Source: Linderina pennispora
Lineage: Eukaryota > Kickxellomycota > Kickxellomycetes > Kickxellales > Kickxellaceae
DNA length: 64,000 bases
Assembly: GCF_002104995.1 (NCBI RefSeq)
Contig: NW_024468262.1
Coordinates: 1 to 64,000 of the forward strand
Direction of reading: 5' to 3'
Shown: positions 11,301-23,894 of the stretch, piece after piece
Numbering within the stretch: position 1 is the first letter of the stretch
Layout: every line of letters starts with the position of its first letter
Position numbers and translations under genes: made by a program
Notes under the pieces: generated by a model
The model's input: only the letters and a program-made list of their open reading frames with translations
Databases searched by the model: none
Told to the model about the DNA's origin: nothing

Positions 11301-14300
11301 GAGATCCGCAGCACACCTGGATCTAGGGCATCCAGCGACAAGTCTTCCTCACCCATCCCTGCCCACGTATCGACTGCCAAGGTGCTGGAGAGCCCTGCCG
11401 CCAACCTGCCAGCAGCAACGACTGCCGCAGACCGCCGCGATTGGGCGCGGCAGCGGCCAAACAGCCGCCCCCCACTCGCCACAGCATCGGATTCATCCAG
11501 CAGCCGGCCCTCAGCCGCTGCATGGGAGAAGAAGCTGAGGGAGCGTGCCGAGCTGGCAGCCAGCACAGTTCAATTAAGCAATCTGGAAGTCAGGCCAGTT
11601 GTTGTTGCGAGCCCTGCGGAATGCCATGCAGCCAAAGACCTCGGGCGGCTTGCCGTCAGAGACACCTGTGAAGCGCTACGACAAGGGGCGACGCGATTCG
11701 GCAATGTCGATGGGGACGCCACCGGTTGACCCGCAGGTACGCGAGGAGATGGTATCGCAGGCTCTGGCGTTCCTGGAGGGCGCACAGACCCCCTAGTGGA
11801 ACTACTCAGGTGGCAAAGAAGCCTGGGCGCACGCCCAAGGTGCGGAGAAACCGTGATCCGCTGCAATCTGCCCGGCCAGTCGCCCAGTCAGTCTACCAGC
11901 AGCCAGGGCTCGCCTGCTCTCAGTAGTTCCCGAAGAACCCAGCGGCTCATTGAGCAGCAGGCGGCGGACCGAGCCGGTCCAGGCGTCGCCGATGCAAACG
12001 TCGATCCGGCCACGCCCTGCGTCGCAGAAAATGGGCCGGCATGGCTCGAGCCCGCTGAACCCCTATGCCGGCGACGAGGCACCTCCACTGCCTGACTACT
12101 ACCAGCAGAGCCACCCGGGTCTGCTGCAGCGGATCGCCGGCTCCCTTCGCCGCAAGCGCAGCCAAAAGCAGCCCACTGCTGAGGCTGCAGTGCAGCCACC
12201 AAGAGCAGGTGGCTGGTGGCGCAACCTGCGCGAGTCGATCCTGGCGCCAGTCCCGCCACTGCACAACCAGCGGCCGGACTTGGTTGGCCTGCACTGGCCG
12301 AACCGGCTTGATGCCAAACATCCACTGACGGCCGAGCAGCAGCAGGAGCTGGCCGAGGCCGAGGCAGTAGTCCTGGCGCAGGTTGACCCGACCGTGGCCG
12401 ACCAGCTGCCAGCCAAGCCCAGCCGCCGCCATTCGTTCAGCGCATCAACCAAACATGGAGGATGCCAAGATCACTGCAACCATGTCGCCGCGCGAGAATT
12501 TCCGTCGCAAGCTCACCATGGCCGACCGGTTTCGCAATGCATTTCGCGGCGCCCGTCGGCGCCCAGGAATAGCCGAGCCAGTGTCAGCTGCCTGTTGTGG
12601 CTGCGGCTGCAATTGATAGTGCAATGCCAGCATCACCGTCGGTACGTATCGGCAGTCCGATCGGTGATGTTTCAGTCAGCCTGTCGCCAGTGGTAGGGCT
12701 TCACCCGAGCAATCCGTTTGTGGGCCCACGGCGGCGCGCCTCAATCGGCGTTATGAGCATGCATGAGATGGAAGGGGTGGAGCAGAGCGGCCTGCTGAAC
12801 CGCCTGGACGATATTGTCGGCAACGACAGCAACCACATGCACTCACCGGCTGCACAAAGCGCAAGTATTGACGATGTCAGCTTCGACGAGATCGACGCGC
12901 CGACCGAAACTGGCAGGCCCAGAATTCTGCGCAGTCGCCTGCCTACTAGCTTCTTCTTTGATCCGACAGAAGGCAAGCAGGACCAGACGCCGCCCAGTAA
13001 GTCTCTGCCTGGAAAGCCTCTGCCGACGCCGCCGCCGCCAAAGAAATCCCCACCGTCAAAGAAGACTCAGTCATTGGACCAGCATTCTGTGCCAAAGGTG
13101 TTCAAGTCGCCTGTTGTTGTCCAGCCAACCGGCAACCCATCGCCGGTGTTTACCAGTAGCAGCGGCAGCGGTGGTGGCGAGGTGCAGCAGCCAAATGTGA
13201 CGGCGCCGCCTGTGCCGCCTATGCGGCAGGCCCAGCAGTCGAAGCCTGAGATGCAGCAGGTCTCACGACCTGAAATGCAGCAGGTCTCACGACCTGAAAT
13301 GCAGCAGAGGCCGCAGGAGCCGGCGAGACAGCCTCTGGTGGGGCATTCCCCTGTGGTGCAGGAGCCAGTATCCAGAGAAACAGCCGATGCAGATTCCTAT
13401 GGTGCCGTCGATCCAAGTCAACCCGGTGCAGATTGAGCCATCTCCGCAGTTCCTGGCTCAGCAGCCACTCCAGCAACCAATCCCGTCCCTAGCCCAGCAG
13501 CCAGTGCAGTCCTGAGATTCTGGATAGGGCCAAGCGCCCGTCATTCTTCAAGCGGCTGACTGCTGGCTGGCGCAAACCACCGCTTCCGGCGAACCCGTAC
13601 GATCCCATCTATCCCAGTGCCCCCGGGCACACAGCGTCACACATCCCTTCTCAGGAACAGTACGAAATTGAGCTGCAGCAGTTCCAGCAAGGCCAGTACG
13701 GCCAACAAGGGCAGCAGCATCAGCAGCAACACGGTCGCCCCCAGCGACCCACGTCTATGAACCCAGTTTCTTCTGCTGCAGTCCAGGGCGTGGCAGCAGC
13801 AGCAGCAGGCGGGCTTGCAACCAAGCTGGCGCAGTCTGTGGCTGGATCCAAGGGCGACGGAAACGTGCCACCGGTCAACGTCGATGTAGTCCACGAGCAG
13901 CCGTCTGTTGCATTTGCTGCGGCTCAGAATGGCCATGGAAGCATCACCGAATCGAGCCAACTGATCGACACATTTGCGCCGGAGAGCGGCTTGCCGACCT
14001 CGCAGCAGCACTCGTGCAGCAACTGCCGCAGCAGCAGCAGCAGCAATCCATGGCACAGACGGTTGGCTACGGCTCGTATGACCCGTCGTTCGGCCAGCTG
14101 CCGCCCGAAGCGCAGTTTCCGCAAAACATGAACGAGCAGATGCCAAACGCCATGCCTTCTTTTCAGCAAGGCTCGCAGTACAGCGCCAGTCCATCCCATC
14201 CCTGTGCCGACTAGCACAATAGCACCCGGTGGTGAGGCTGGCGAGAACCCATCCAAATTCATGTCAGTGGTGAGCGCAATTCCGGGCGTCGGCAAGCTGT

Positions 14301-17300
14301 TTGGCGAGCAAAAAGAACAAGGACGAAGCAGGAGGAAACCCAGCAGCAGCCGCCCCCACGGCCCTGACCCGAGCACCAACTCGTACATGTCAGGCTCCGG
14401 ATCATACATGTCTGGTGGTCCTGGCTCCCCGGTGGCCGACGTAAGCCCGCCGGGAGACACAGGGATCATGGAGAAAATAGTGGATATTATGGACAGCTTT
14501 GCGCTGCCTGCGCTTATCTTTGGCGCAAGGTCGCTGGTAAAGCGGGAAATCGCGCCGCTGGTGGGCCGGTATGCAGCCGATTATCCGCTGGTGGAAGCCG
14601 AGGAAGAGGCCGGCAGTGCACCCCGACCCATACGCCGCGGGGACCCAGAGGAGTTCAAGTTCGCGGCGCCAGGGCTGCGGTACAAGGATATTGACCAGCG
14701 GCTGGAGAACGTTGTGCTGCGGCCGTTCTCGAAGGTACGCAAGTTCCGCCGCGCGCCCGAGGTCTGGGACGACACTGAGGCATTGGCAATTGCCGATAAG
14801 GTCAAAGCTCACAATAATGCAGCCAGACATGCCGTCAATGTGGAGAGGACGCGGCGGACACGCAGCCTGGGCACTGCCCAGAATGCCAATAATGAGTCGC
14901 TGCCGAATCCTAGGCGATCTAGGAGGCAGCACGCAGTATTGACGGGCATGAGGGCAGCGGTATCCGTGCAATTGGCAGCAATGCACGCGGCCTCAGTGGG
15001 TTCTTGGGCCGGTTTGGGCGTGGCGGCCAGGCCGACGATGGCACGCCGCGCGGGCGGTCGCGGAATAACAGCCTGGTGTATGACGGCAGCAAGAGTCCGA
15101 CTGCGCAGGGATTCACTCGCAGCGGCGATGGCGATGATGAGGAAGAGGAGGATCGGTCAACATCCCAGCCTGGCCGTGCCCCCAGTGACGCTGCTGTCCA
15201 CCACGAGGGTCCGCCGGTAGATAAGCAGCAGGCGCCGGGTCTGTTTAAGCGTATGTTGGGTGGCATCGGGCAGTCTAGCAAGCAGACTACTGGCGACCCG
15301 AATGCTGGCAAGCTGCCGCCTATGTTCCCGCCATTCAGCCATTTGCCAGCGCGCATGGCGGACCAAATCATGCACCGGATCGGCGAGCCACGGGTGTTTA
15401 TCGGCTCGCTGGCGTCGCAGCTGGTGCCGCCGGGCAAGTCCTCAGTGTTCGGGGACACTTCGCCGTTCAAATCTGGCTCAGAATGGACGTTTACGGAGTC
15501 GCTGAAATTCAGCTCGCCGTACCCATTGCGGGCATCGCAGGTAGTCAAGCACAAGAGAAAGTGGGAGGAGCACGGGAAGCGGCTCGGGGCGCCACCAACA
15601 CGCAGCACGATTGCGCGGTGGCCGGACGCATTTCGAGATTATCCGAGATTTCCTGCAGCTGATCGGGCTGATAGTTGGCGCGGCGGGGTACACCAAGGCG
15701 CCGGTAGAGTCGAGTATCGGTGCGCGGTGGCCGTGGATGATCGTATCGGGGATCCCGAAGGCGCTGGGTCTGGAAGTGGGCAGACTTGAGCACAACCACA
15801 GGCACGAGCATTGGGTTTTTTGTGGTCTTCTGCGCGATCGGACTGATGTGCCTGGGCATGTGGGTGTTTGGATCGGTCGTGGAGCGCACGGCTGCGGGCA
15901 AGGGGGAGAAGGAGGATGGCGAGGATATCGGCTTTGAAAATGAGACAACGACCGGCGCCAGCATTTTGAATCCGTTTGGCAGTATGCCCAAGTGGAAGCG
16001 CATGCACATCCTGTATCTGGTACTGTCGACGCTCTATATTCCGGTGCTGAAGCTGAGCCTGGAGGCGATTGTGTGGGACCAGGGCTTCTGGGCGGTCGCC
16101 AATCCGTTCCGGACCACCGACAAGCCGTCGTTCCCGGCGCCTACGGCCGGGCACCGCGACCCGTCAAAGTTTTGCTACACAACTACCATGCGCAATGGGG
16201 CGTTCAGCGCAGCATACATTTTGCTGCCCGTAGGCATTGTGGTGTTTATCGGCTACGGACTGTACTTGCCGTGGCAGATCAAGAAGCTGGCGCATAAGCA
16301 CATGCCAAACGTCATTGGCTGGGATAACGGCAAATCCAATGTTGCGTTCGAGGACGTCGCCGGTCCGCAGCCGGCAGGAAGTCCAGATGGTGGGGCGACT
16401 GCGCGTCGCGTGCATTGGGACACTGAGGATATGTCGCGCTCAGTCGCCAGCGACGTGCAGGCGCGCGATAACACCAACCCATTGATGCAGCATGTGGGCG
16501 ATATGTTCGACATCGACCCGATGCAGATCCAGCAGCTGGGCGCAGGCATACCAGATGTTCAACGGGCAAATGTTTGAAGGCAGTGAGGGAGAAAACTTTT
16601 TGCCGGCAGTGCTTCAACTGGGTGCAGAACCAGTGGAATGGCCATGGCCAGGAGGAGGACTACTCGGGCATGTCGCAGGACGAAGCGTATAAGGCGCGGC
16701 TAGGGAAGCTCAGCAGCAAAAACCGCAAGCGGCACCTGGCGACAGTGCAGTACCGGCGGCGGCTGGATACGGATACGTCGGATTACCGGTTTATCTACGA
16801 AGCGCACTATCCGTACCACGCGCACCAGCATGCGCGCGAAATGCACTGGAAGCTGACGGCGGTGCTGGTTGCGGTTATCCTGAGCAAGGATAACTGCTGG
16901 TTCCGCGGGCACTCGCGCCATTCTTTGGATGCTGGGCGGTCGGCGATGCTGCTGTTGGTCGCACTGATGATGCTGCGGTCGCACCACTCGCACAGGCCAT
17001 TCTTTGATCCGACGGCGAATCTGTCGGCGCTGTTCATGCGCATAGGCATTGTGGTTGTGGCGATCTTTGGGTTCCCGCTGTTCCTGATGCGCGATCCACT
17101 GTCGACCAGCCACATGGGCGTGGCGGTGACGCTGTCGCTGATCAAACCTGTGTGTGCTGGCGCTGCTGCTGTGGCTGGGATCAAGCTCCCTGCCAAAGGT
17201 CAAGGCGACGATCCGTGGCCCCTCGGCGCCGCTGACCTTGTCGCCGGGCATTCTGACAGCGACGACAGCATATGACCCGCGGCTGCGCAAGCTGCTGATT

Positions 17301-19086
17301 GAGCGGGTGTGGCAGGACACGTGGTCGGCGATACTGCTGGCATCGCGCGACTTCCGGCTCTTGCCTTACCACCGCGTGGCATTCACGACGGCCAGCGCGC
17401 ATCCGCCATATATGGTCAATTACATGGGGTTTGCGGCCGAGCGACACCTGGAGAATCTGCGCATGTACGAGTATATTGGGCGGACAGCGTACTGCAAGGC
17501 GGTGGCGGCCGAGCGGCATAACAGCGAGCGGTTCAAGAAGACATTGCAGATTCTGGCGCATTTCATCGGCGATGACATGTACTTTAATCCGTTTGAGGCG
17601 AACGAGAACCAGGCGTCGGTGGCGCTAAAGTTTGGCATCGACCAGGGGGACGTCAAGTCGTGGTTTGGGCGGGTGTTTGTTGTGCATTTCCCGTTCATGG
17701 TCTGCATGCTGTACGATGACCTGCCGGGCCGTATTGTGCCGATAGCCGACGAGCGCGATCTGGATCTGTATATCACCCAGAACTACAACGAGGAGATCAA
17801 CCGGCGGCGGCTGGCGCGGCAGCAGCTGCGGTCGCTGTCGGGCCACTACGTCACGTTGACGTTTATTGAGCATGGCGGCGAGCACGGTGGGCATTCGCGC
17901 TACTACCTGCAGGGTACCGAAGAGGAGCACCAGCAGTACCTGCAAAAGTACCGCGGCAAGCGGCGGATCCTGTACCGCGGCATGCTCGAGATCCAGCAGG
18001 AGCGCGAGTGGAGCAACGTGGTGAACGTCAACACGGGCTTCATTTGCACATTGAAGCTGACCGACCAGATCACCGTCGACGACGAGAACCTGGTCAATGA
18101 CTTTTCCATCCATAACAGCCCATTCCGCATGTCGTTCTGGAAGACTGGCCGCGCAGGCACCATGCATCGGTCGAGTCCGTCGATGAGCAGCTCCGACGCA
18201 GCCAGCCTTTTGGGCATCGACCCGTGGTACAGCTCGCCACAGCTTCAGGCACTGATTGCCGAGAACCGGCATGTCATCAATGACCATATCGACAGAGTGA
18301 TGGGGCGCGCACACATGCTGCAGTCGCGGCACCGCGCCGAGATCAAGCGCAAGCGCACGGGCATGACGCCGTCGTTTTTGATTGACGTGTTTTCGCCTGG
18401 CCCCGAGTCCCTGCACGTGGTGCATCCGTCGCCCGACGAGACGCCGGTCAATCCAGCCACGCCGCAAATGGCCGCGTCTGACGATTGGGGCAAGAGCTCG
18501 CACGGCCGGCTGTCGTATATCCCGACGCTAGCGCAGCTGCAGCGCAAGCTCTCGGCTGACGAGGAGAACAAGTACGTCAGGGACATTATGGATGAGCACC
18601 GCAATGACATCCAGCTTTTGTATGAGCGGCTGCGCAATCTGGTGCCGTCCGAAGTCCAACGACCCGCTAAAGTCGGCGTGGTACTTGTTCTGGGACGACA
18701 TCTACCGCAGATATGCACTAGAGGTTGCGCAGTTCAAGGAGTTTGAGCAGGACTTTAACCCGCTGTACCCGCACGCGCTGCCGTATAACCCGCTGCCCAG
18801 ACACAAGCTCGAGGTGTTCTTGTATGAGCGCGGGCTGTGGAAGCCGGTAAGGTCCGTCAAGGGTCTGTTTGCAGGCAGGAAGGCCACAGTGTTCCCTGCG
18901 GATCCGATGCCGGTCGAGGGCTATGGCCATGAAGGAGCGCATATCTGGCGGGCTGGCGATGACGAGGTTGTGGCGATGCCGTTTGAGACAGGCACGGCCG
19001 CGACCGGGTTCATGCACTCGGGCCTGCTGAACCGGCTGTACAACTGGCTTGACCAGCTGGCATATGGCCAGGGCATGCACTTTTGA
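8346..19086 (+). CDS. Giant protein: disordered N-terminus, multi-span membrane C-terminus
   Basis: Not recognised. I read one gene of ~3,500 residues because coding-like sequence passes from frame to frame roughly every 150-900 bases with no intergenic gap, in steps explained by single extra G/C bases (worked out near 8836, 9112, 9735, 10245, 10300). The N-terminal two thirds (8.35-15.6 kb) is Ser/Pro/Arg/Gln-rich and low complexity, with polyserine at ~10262, a PEMQQVSR repeat, polyglutamine at ~14030 and an ALPALIFGARSLVKREIAPLVG helix region (~14500). The C-terminal third has hydrophobic spans at about 15640, 15805, 16015, 16210, 16850, 16940, 17040 and 17140, then a ~600-residue soluble region ending GMHF-stop at 19084-19086. 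The start at 8346 is the first ATG before this coding run. Two or more genes cannot be excluded. Confidence 0.55.
13245..13307 (+). repeat. 24-bp tandem repeat coding PEMQQVSR
   Basis: Two and a half copies of a 24-base unit inside the disordered part of the giant gene. It keeps the reading frame and encodes PEMQQVSR. Confidence 0.85.
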
Positions 19087-19121
19087 GAATGACACTTCAG
19101 CTTCATAATAAAAACTAGGCT

Positions 19122-21252
19122 TTAATTAGTTACTCCTCCTTGGACATGCTCCGCGTTCTCGCACTTTTCAACAACCTGGTCGATGCAGCGGAACTGCCAG
19201 TCCCACCGGGCATTGTACAGGAACTGGCGCATGTCAAAGCGGTTGTCGTCGGGCGAGTAGGTCTCGGCATGGTAGGCTGGCGTGATGGTCGTCATCTTGT
19301 GGCGGTTGATCGAGTAGTAGAAGAAGAAGCGCTTGACCTTGTCGGCCACCTGGCGGGGCGTCAGGCCATCCCAGATATGCAGAAGCTGCGTGAACATCGA
19401 GTACGGCCCACACTTGGCGATTTTGCGCAGCCGGCCGTACACGCTGAGGTCGTCGTAGCTCATGCCCATCTCGACCTCGTCGCTCTGCACGTACGACTCG
19501 GAGAACGGCACCAGCTCGGCAGGTCGGCGTGGCCTCCAGGAACTCGTCAAGCACAGGCAGCTGCAAGTGTTCGCGTGCATAGGCAATGTACTTTCGCAGA
19601 TCGCGCTTGCTAATCGACCCGATCGGGTTCAGGTCGGCCGACGAGCAGTCGTATTTGGTAAAGTATCCGCGCAGAGGACTCGTCGACATTGGCTGAGCCC
19701 AGAACCAGCAGGGACTTCTGGCGGCCGCGCGCCCATGGCAACAGCGCGGCGAACAGGTACGCCAAGAGCATGCGCAGGCGCGCCTGGATATTCTGCAAAG
19801 CCAGGTTCTCAGCATTGGAGCCGCCGTGGACCGCGTACTTGGGCGTCAGACCGGTCACCAGGGTGAACAGCATCACGATGGCCGAGACCACAGGAGTCCA
19901 TGTTCAGGTCCACGTGGTAGCTGCCTACGGCTGATGCCAGCTGTTTGGCGCGTGTGCGGGTCTCGCTGGATGAGTTGCCTGTGCCCATGTAGCACGTGTA
20001 GAAGAGATGGCTGGCCAGCTCCTGCGCGTCCTTGGGCAGGTACTCTGGGCCCATACCCACGCATTTGCGCACATCCTCGATTACCTGCTGGTCGCCGGCC
20101 TGGCACGCGTCAACCACCTGGCGGCACATCGAATGCACAATGACCGCAGGTCGAGCAGCTATCGATGCCGCCGCTCAGGGGCAAAAAGAACCCGCCCTGG
20201 CTGGACCGCCTTAGATAGTCCCACAGCCAGCACGCCGGGCCCAGGTTGATCTCCTCCTCAGGCAAATGGTACCTGACTGAAATCGGTTTTGTGGGCTTGA
20301 CGCGGCCATCGAACATGTCCTTTTCTGGCGACAGCGCGATGTCGGCATGGACGCGTGGGTACACAATGGACCGGGCGGCCTGCAATGAGCGGCTCGAAAT
20401 GGCGCCGCGGAAGGACCGCACGGCGCCCAGATCCGCCGTGGCCACCGTGACCTCGACGTCGGAGATGGCGAACTGGCGGCCCATGGCCAGGACCTCGCCA
20501 TTGGCAAGCACCATAGCCGAGCCGTCGTAATACAGCCGGTCGCCATCGCACCCCTTCTGGTTCGCATACAGGTATATCCCGCCGCACTTCATCGTCGCCT
20601 CCCGGATCAGCTCGACACGCCGATGCAGCTTGCGCAGCTCGTGGTGGCTGCCCGAGCTATTGATGATGATCTCAGCGCCATCCAAGCTCATCGCAATATG
20701 CGGGCTCTCCGGCGTAAACAGCTCCTCACACAGCTCAATGCCAATGCACGAATCATCCGTGCTCACTAGGGCATCGCCTATAGGCACCGTCTTCTGCCCC
20801 GTAATCGACGAGATGAACCGCGGCAGCACATAGTCTTCAATTGATGCCCGACCAGCCCACGCTGTGAACCACCGCAGTTCGCGGTAGTTGCCGTCGTTGG
20901 CCAGGTAGAGCTTGGGCCGGATCAAAACAATCTTGCCGTTCAGGATCACCACCCGGCAGTTGTATCGCTGGTTGCGGTGCATTACCGGCATGCCCGTGTC
21001 GATTAGAATGTCGTCGAGGGTGCGGTCCGAGAGGAGCTTCCCCAGCACCTCCCATGAGTGCAGGATCGTGTCGCCTTCCAGGAAGTGGTCGTAGCAGCCG
21101 TACCCAGGGATTTCGAGCTCCGGCCCGATCCGCAGCTTGGCGTCCGACCCTTTCGCTTGCAGAATGCTCTGGCGGATGCGCTCGTAGTTGCCCTGGAAGT
21201 CTAGCGCCCACTGGTTCAGCGCGCAGGTGGCGATTGTAACGTAATGCACCAT
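19122..21252 (-). CDS. Glutamine-dependent NAD+ synthetase
   Basis: Converts nicotinic acid adenine dinucleotide to NAD+ with ATP and glutamine-derived ammonia. From the ATG (complement of 21250-21252) comes a carbon-nitrogen hydrolase (glutaminase) domain: [12 protein letters not shown] with its Glu, [19 protein letters not shown] with the catalytic Lys region, and [15 protein letters not shown] with the nucleophile Cys. The C-terminal synthetase domain has the PP-loop [11 protein letters not shown] (~20170), [52 protein letters not shown] and [15 protein letters not shown]. Length of ~705 residues matches eukaryotic enzymes. Four single-base insertions (near 20148, 19893, 19672 and 19530) break the 3' half; the first three follow TC/AC and look like one extra C in the gene sense. 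It ends 35 bases from the giant gene's stop (convergent) and shares a promoter region with the gene at 21488. Confidence 0.92.
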
Positions 21253-21487
21253 TGCTAGTTGGAAGAAAAAGACAATAAATGTGTAGGAGCTCTAGGGACA
21301 ACAGGTGACAAGCTCAGTGATCGGGCAAGGGACTTGTTGGGATGTGTGGACCGATAGTGAAAGTCGGATAAGGCGTGGGGTTTTTTTTCTATCAGCCCGA
21401 ACTGCCACTTGCCGACGACCCCGTTTTGTGTCCCTTTGCTCGCTCCACTCGCTATTTTATCCAAATTCAATCCTTCGCCTGGCGCAA
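21253..21487. promoter_or_regulatory. Shared divergent promoter region
   Basis: 235 bases between the starts of NAD synthetase (-) and the unrecognised gene at 21488 (+). It is T-rich toward the plus-strand gene; no individual element could be identified. Confidence 0.5.
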
Positions 21488-23692
21488 ATGAACTCGAAGA
21501 AGAATGGCGGGCGTGTTCGCCCTGCCCCGCTGGTCCTCATGTATGCACCTGCCGACCCCAGCGATAGCCCGGCGGCCGAGAACCGATCGCTCAGTCTGCT
21601 TACGGTGGACACGCATAACGAGTACCTCGACCCGGACCTGCACCGGCAGCGCGTGCGATGCGTTTTGGACGGGATCGAATCCCGCGGCCTCATCTACCGC
21701 GCCCGCCGCATGCAGGCCCGTCTGGACCACCACCTGGCGACCAGCCGCGAGCGCTACATCCGCGTGTACCGGGCGCGCATGAACCGTCTTCTGGAGACGG
21801 GGCTGTTCCACCCAAGCGACATGCAGTCGATCCGCGCTTACCTCTATACATTGGAGACCGGCGAAGACGACACGCCGATATCGCATGCGCCCGTGGCCAT
21901 GCGCCGGTCGGTGTTCGAAAACGGACAGCTAAGGCAAAAGGTATCTTTGAAGCGATGTGGAGGATGCGCTGATTCATTTCAAGACCAAGTTTGCCATGCC
22001 TACGGAGATGGTCGAGAGCAGCGAGTTCCGGGCATTCTGCCGGGCCATGTTCCAGGCGCAGCGCGATGGCAGCCTGACCACGCCATTCTACACTACCCCC
22101 GATGCATACATGAGTAGGGTTGGTTTGGTGGCGGACAAAGGGCCGGAAGACGCTCTACCAGAGGCTGGCGAACGCTGAGCGCTACTCCGTATTGCTGGGC
22201 GCGAGCTCCTCGGGCCGGTATATTGGCATATCTGTGTCGGTCCAGCAGCAAAGGCATTTTCTAGGCTGGGCTGAGAACAGCGACATCACCAGTGTTGCTG
22301 CGCAGCGAGTTCATTGCCATGCTGGCTGAGCTCGAGCACGGCATCCATGGAGTTGGTGCGGAGACCAAGCCGGTTTTATTCTCAATCATCAGCGCTGGCC
22401 CGCCGTGGCTGTCGGAGATCAGACAGGCGGCAGCCCGTGCATTCCTGTGTGCATGCCATATCCCCAGCGCCTCGCATTTCATCGACTCCCTGGCATCAAT
22501 GCTTTTGGATCCCGCCGGGCAGTTCGCCATGCACGTCACGTCGCTGATTGAGGTGGCAAAGGCGGTGATCCACAGCCATGACGCGCACAAGCGCTGGATC
22601 TCCCGCAAGCACCAGCCGATCACCCTGCCCGACCCGTCCATCGCCACGTCGCACCTGCATATGTTCCAGCAGATGGTGTCTGTGGACTACGAGTTCCTGT
22701 TGCAGCTAAAGACCATTGTCAGTCCCGAGTCCGCTGCGTACTTTGACAACCTTTTGGACCGCAATATGGCGCCGATGTTTTTGGCACTGGTACAGATTTT
22801 CGCCGTATTGGATCGTGCAGGCTCCATTGCCAGTGAACGGAACCTGTCCATGTCGGATCTGGCAGTGCTGTTTGCGAGAATGGAAAAGTCCTTGGAGGTC
22901 TTGGCGAAGGGCACGCACCCGAGCAGCACCGATGACATGCAGATGCTGGCCAAACATGTCCTGGCAGAGTTCCGGACCCAGCTCGAGTCCGAGTACTCGG
23001 ATGTCATGCTTTCCATGGTCCTGGCGCACTCGTTGTCGTTTTACCCTTCGGATTTCGTACGCTCGCCCTTTGAGCCACCGCTGACTCTGCAGAGCATCCT
23101 GGAGCACAGGCCGAACGCTCTGGCCAAAGGCGACTCGGTCGGAGCACGAATTCAGCATGCCCGAGCTGTATGTCCGGCATGCAGGCATTCTGCAACAGCC
23201 TGGGATGTTGCCCGCACAAGGCATGCGGACGACCTGCCGTCCTACTTTGCCATGTCGAAAATGTTGTCGCTGGCTGGCATGGCGCCCAACCGGGACATGG
23301 AGCCGTTTGCCACTCTGTCGGCTGCACTGTGCGAATGCCCCGTTTCGGCCACCACCATTGATGTTGTCAACGAGGATGCGGTGCTGGTTCGACCAATGCT
23401 CCAAGGCCTGAGATGGAGATTGCGGTTGCTGGGGATATGGATTCCCAGAACGAACTGAATGCCTCAGGCCCGATCTCCATTCGCCCAGCATTGCCACTCG
23501 ATGCTGGTGTCTGCCATTGACTACAATGATGCAGCGGCTCCTGTCGACCAGGCTGAACCCGCGGTCAGCTTTGGCAGCTCAGCCGACGTCATTGCGACAT
23601 GGCAGGAGCCTGCTGACACTACGGTGTCTGCGCACTCGGTTCTGCTGTGCTATTTCGATGCTGCCCAGCTCGCCCCACTGGTCCAATTCTGA
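21488..23692 (+). CDS. Unrecognised protein, mostly helical
   Basis: I do not recognise this ~730-residue protein. The start MNSKKNGGRVRPAPLVLMYAP (21488) leads into an Arg-rich helical region (YRARRMQARLDHHL) and an acidic segment. The longest clean stretch (22292-23458) begins FIAMLAELEHGIHG and continues as amphipathic helices (FIDSLASMLLDP, MFLALVQIFAVLDRAGS, SDLAVLFARMEKSLEVLAKG). The frame changes near 21950, 22120, 22290 and 23430; the last piece ends APLVQF-stop at 23690-23692. No signal peptide, transmembrane span or catalytic motif is evident. It is transcribed away from NAD synthetase and toward CBF5. It could be a helical-repeat scaffold, but that is only a guess from composition. 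Confidence 0.55.
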
Positions 23693-23894
23693 GATCCGCG
23701 TTGATCGATCAGCTGCTCAGCAAATCAGCAGCCCTCGCTCAGCCCAGCCTGTAATTTTTTCACAAAAACTTTTTTCGCTCGCTTCAGTACTCGCCCACTT
23801 GTCCGCTTGCACTTGCCTTCTCGTTTTCACGCCTCCTCATTACGCAATTTTTCGTTACTTGTTCTGAATTTATATTTACAAAATAGCTTAAAGA

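Noticed and set aside
19530-20148. Programmed +1 frameshift sites in NAD synthetase
   Set aside because: Four shifts in one housekeeping gene, no shared slippery heptamer or stop, and the same lesion in unrelated genes on both strands; extra-base errors explain it better.
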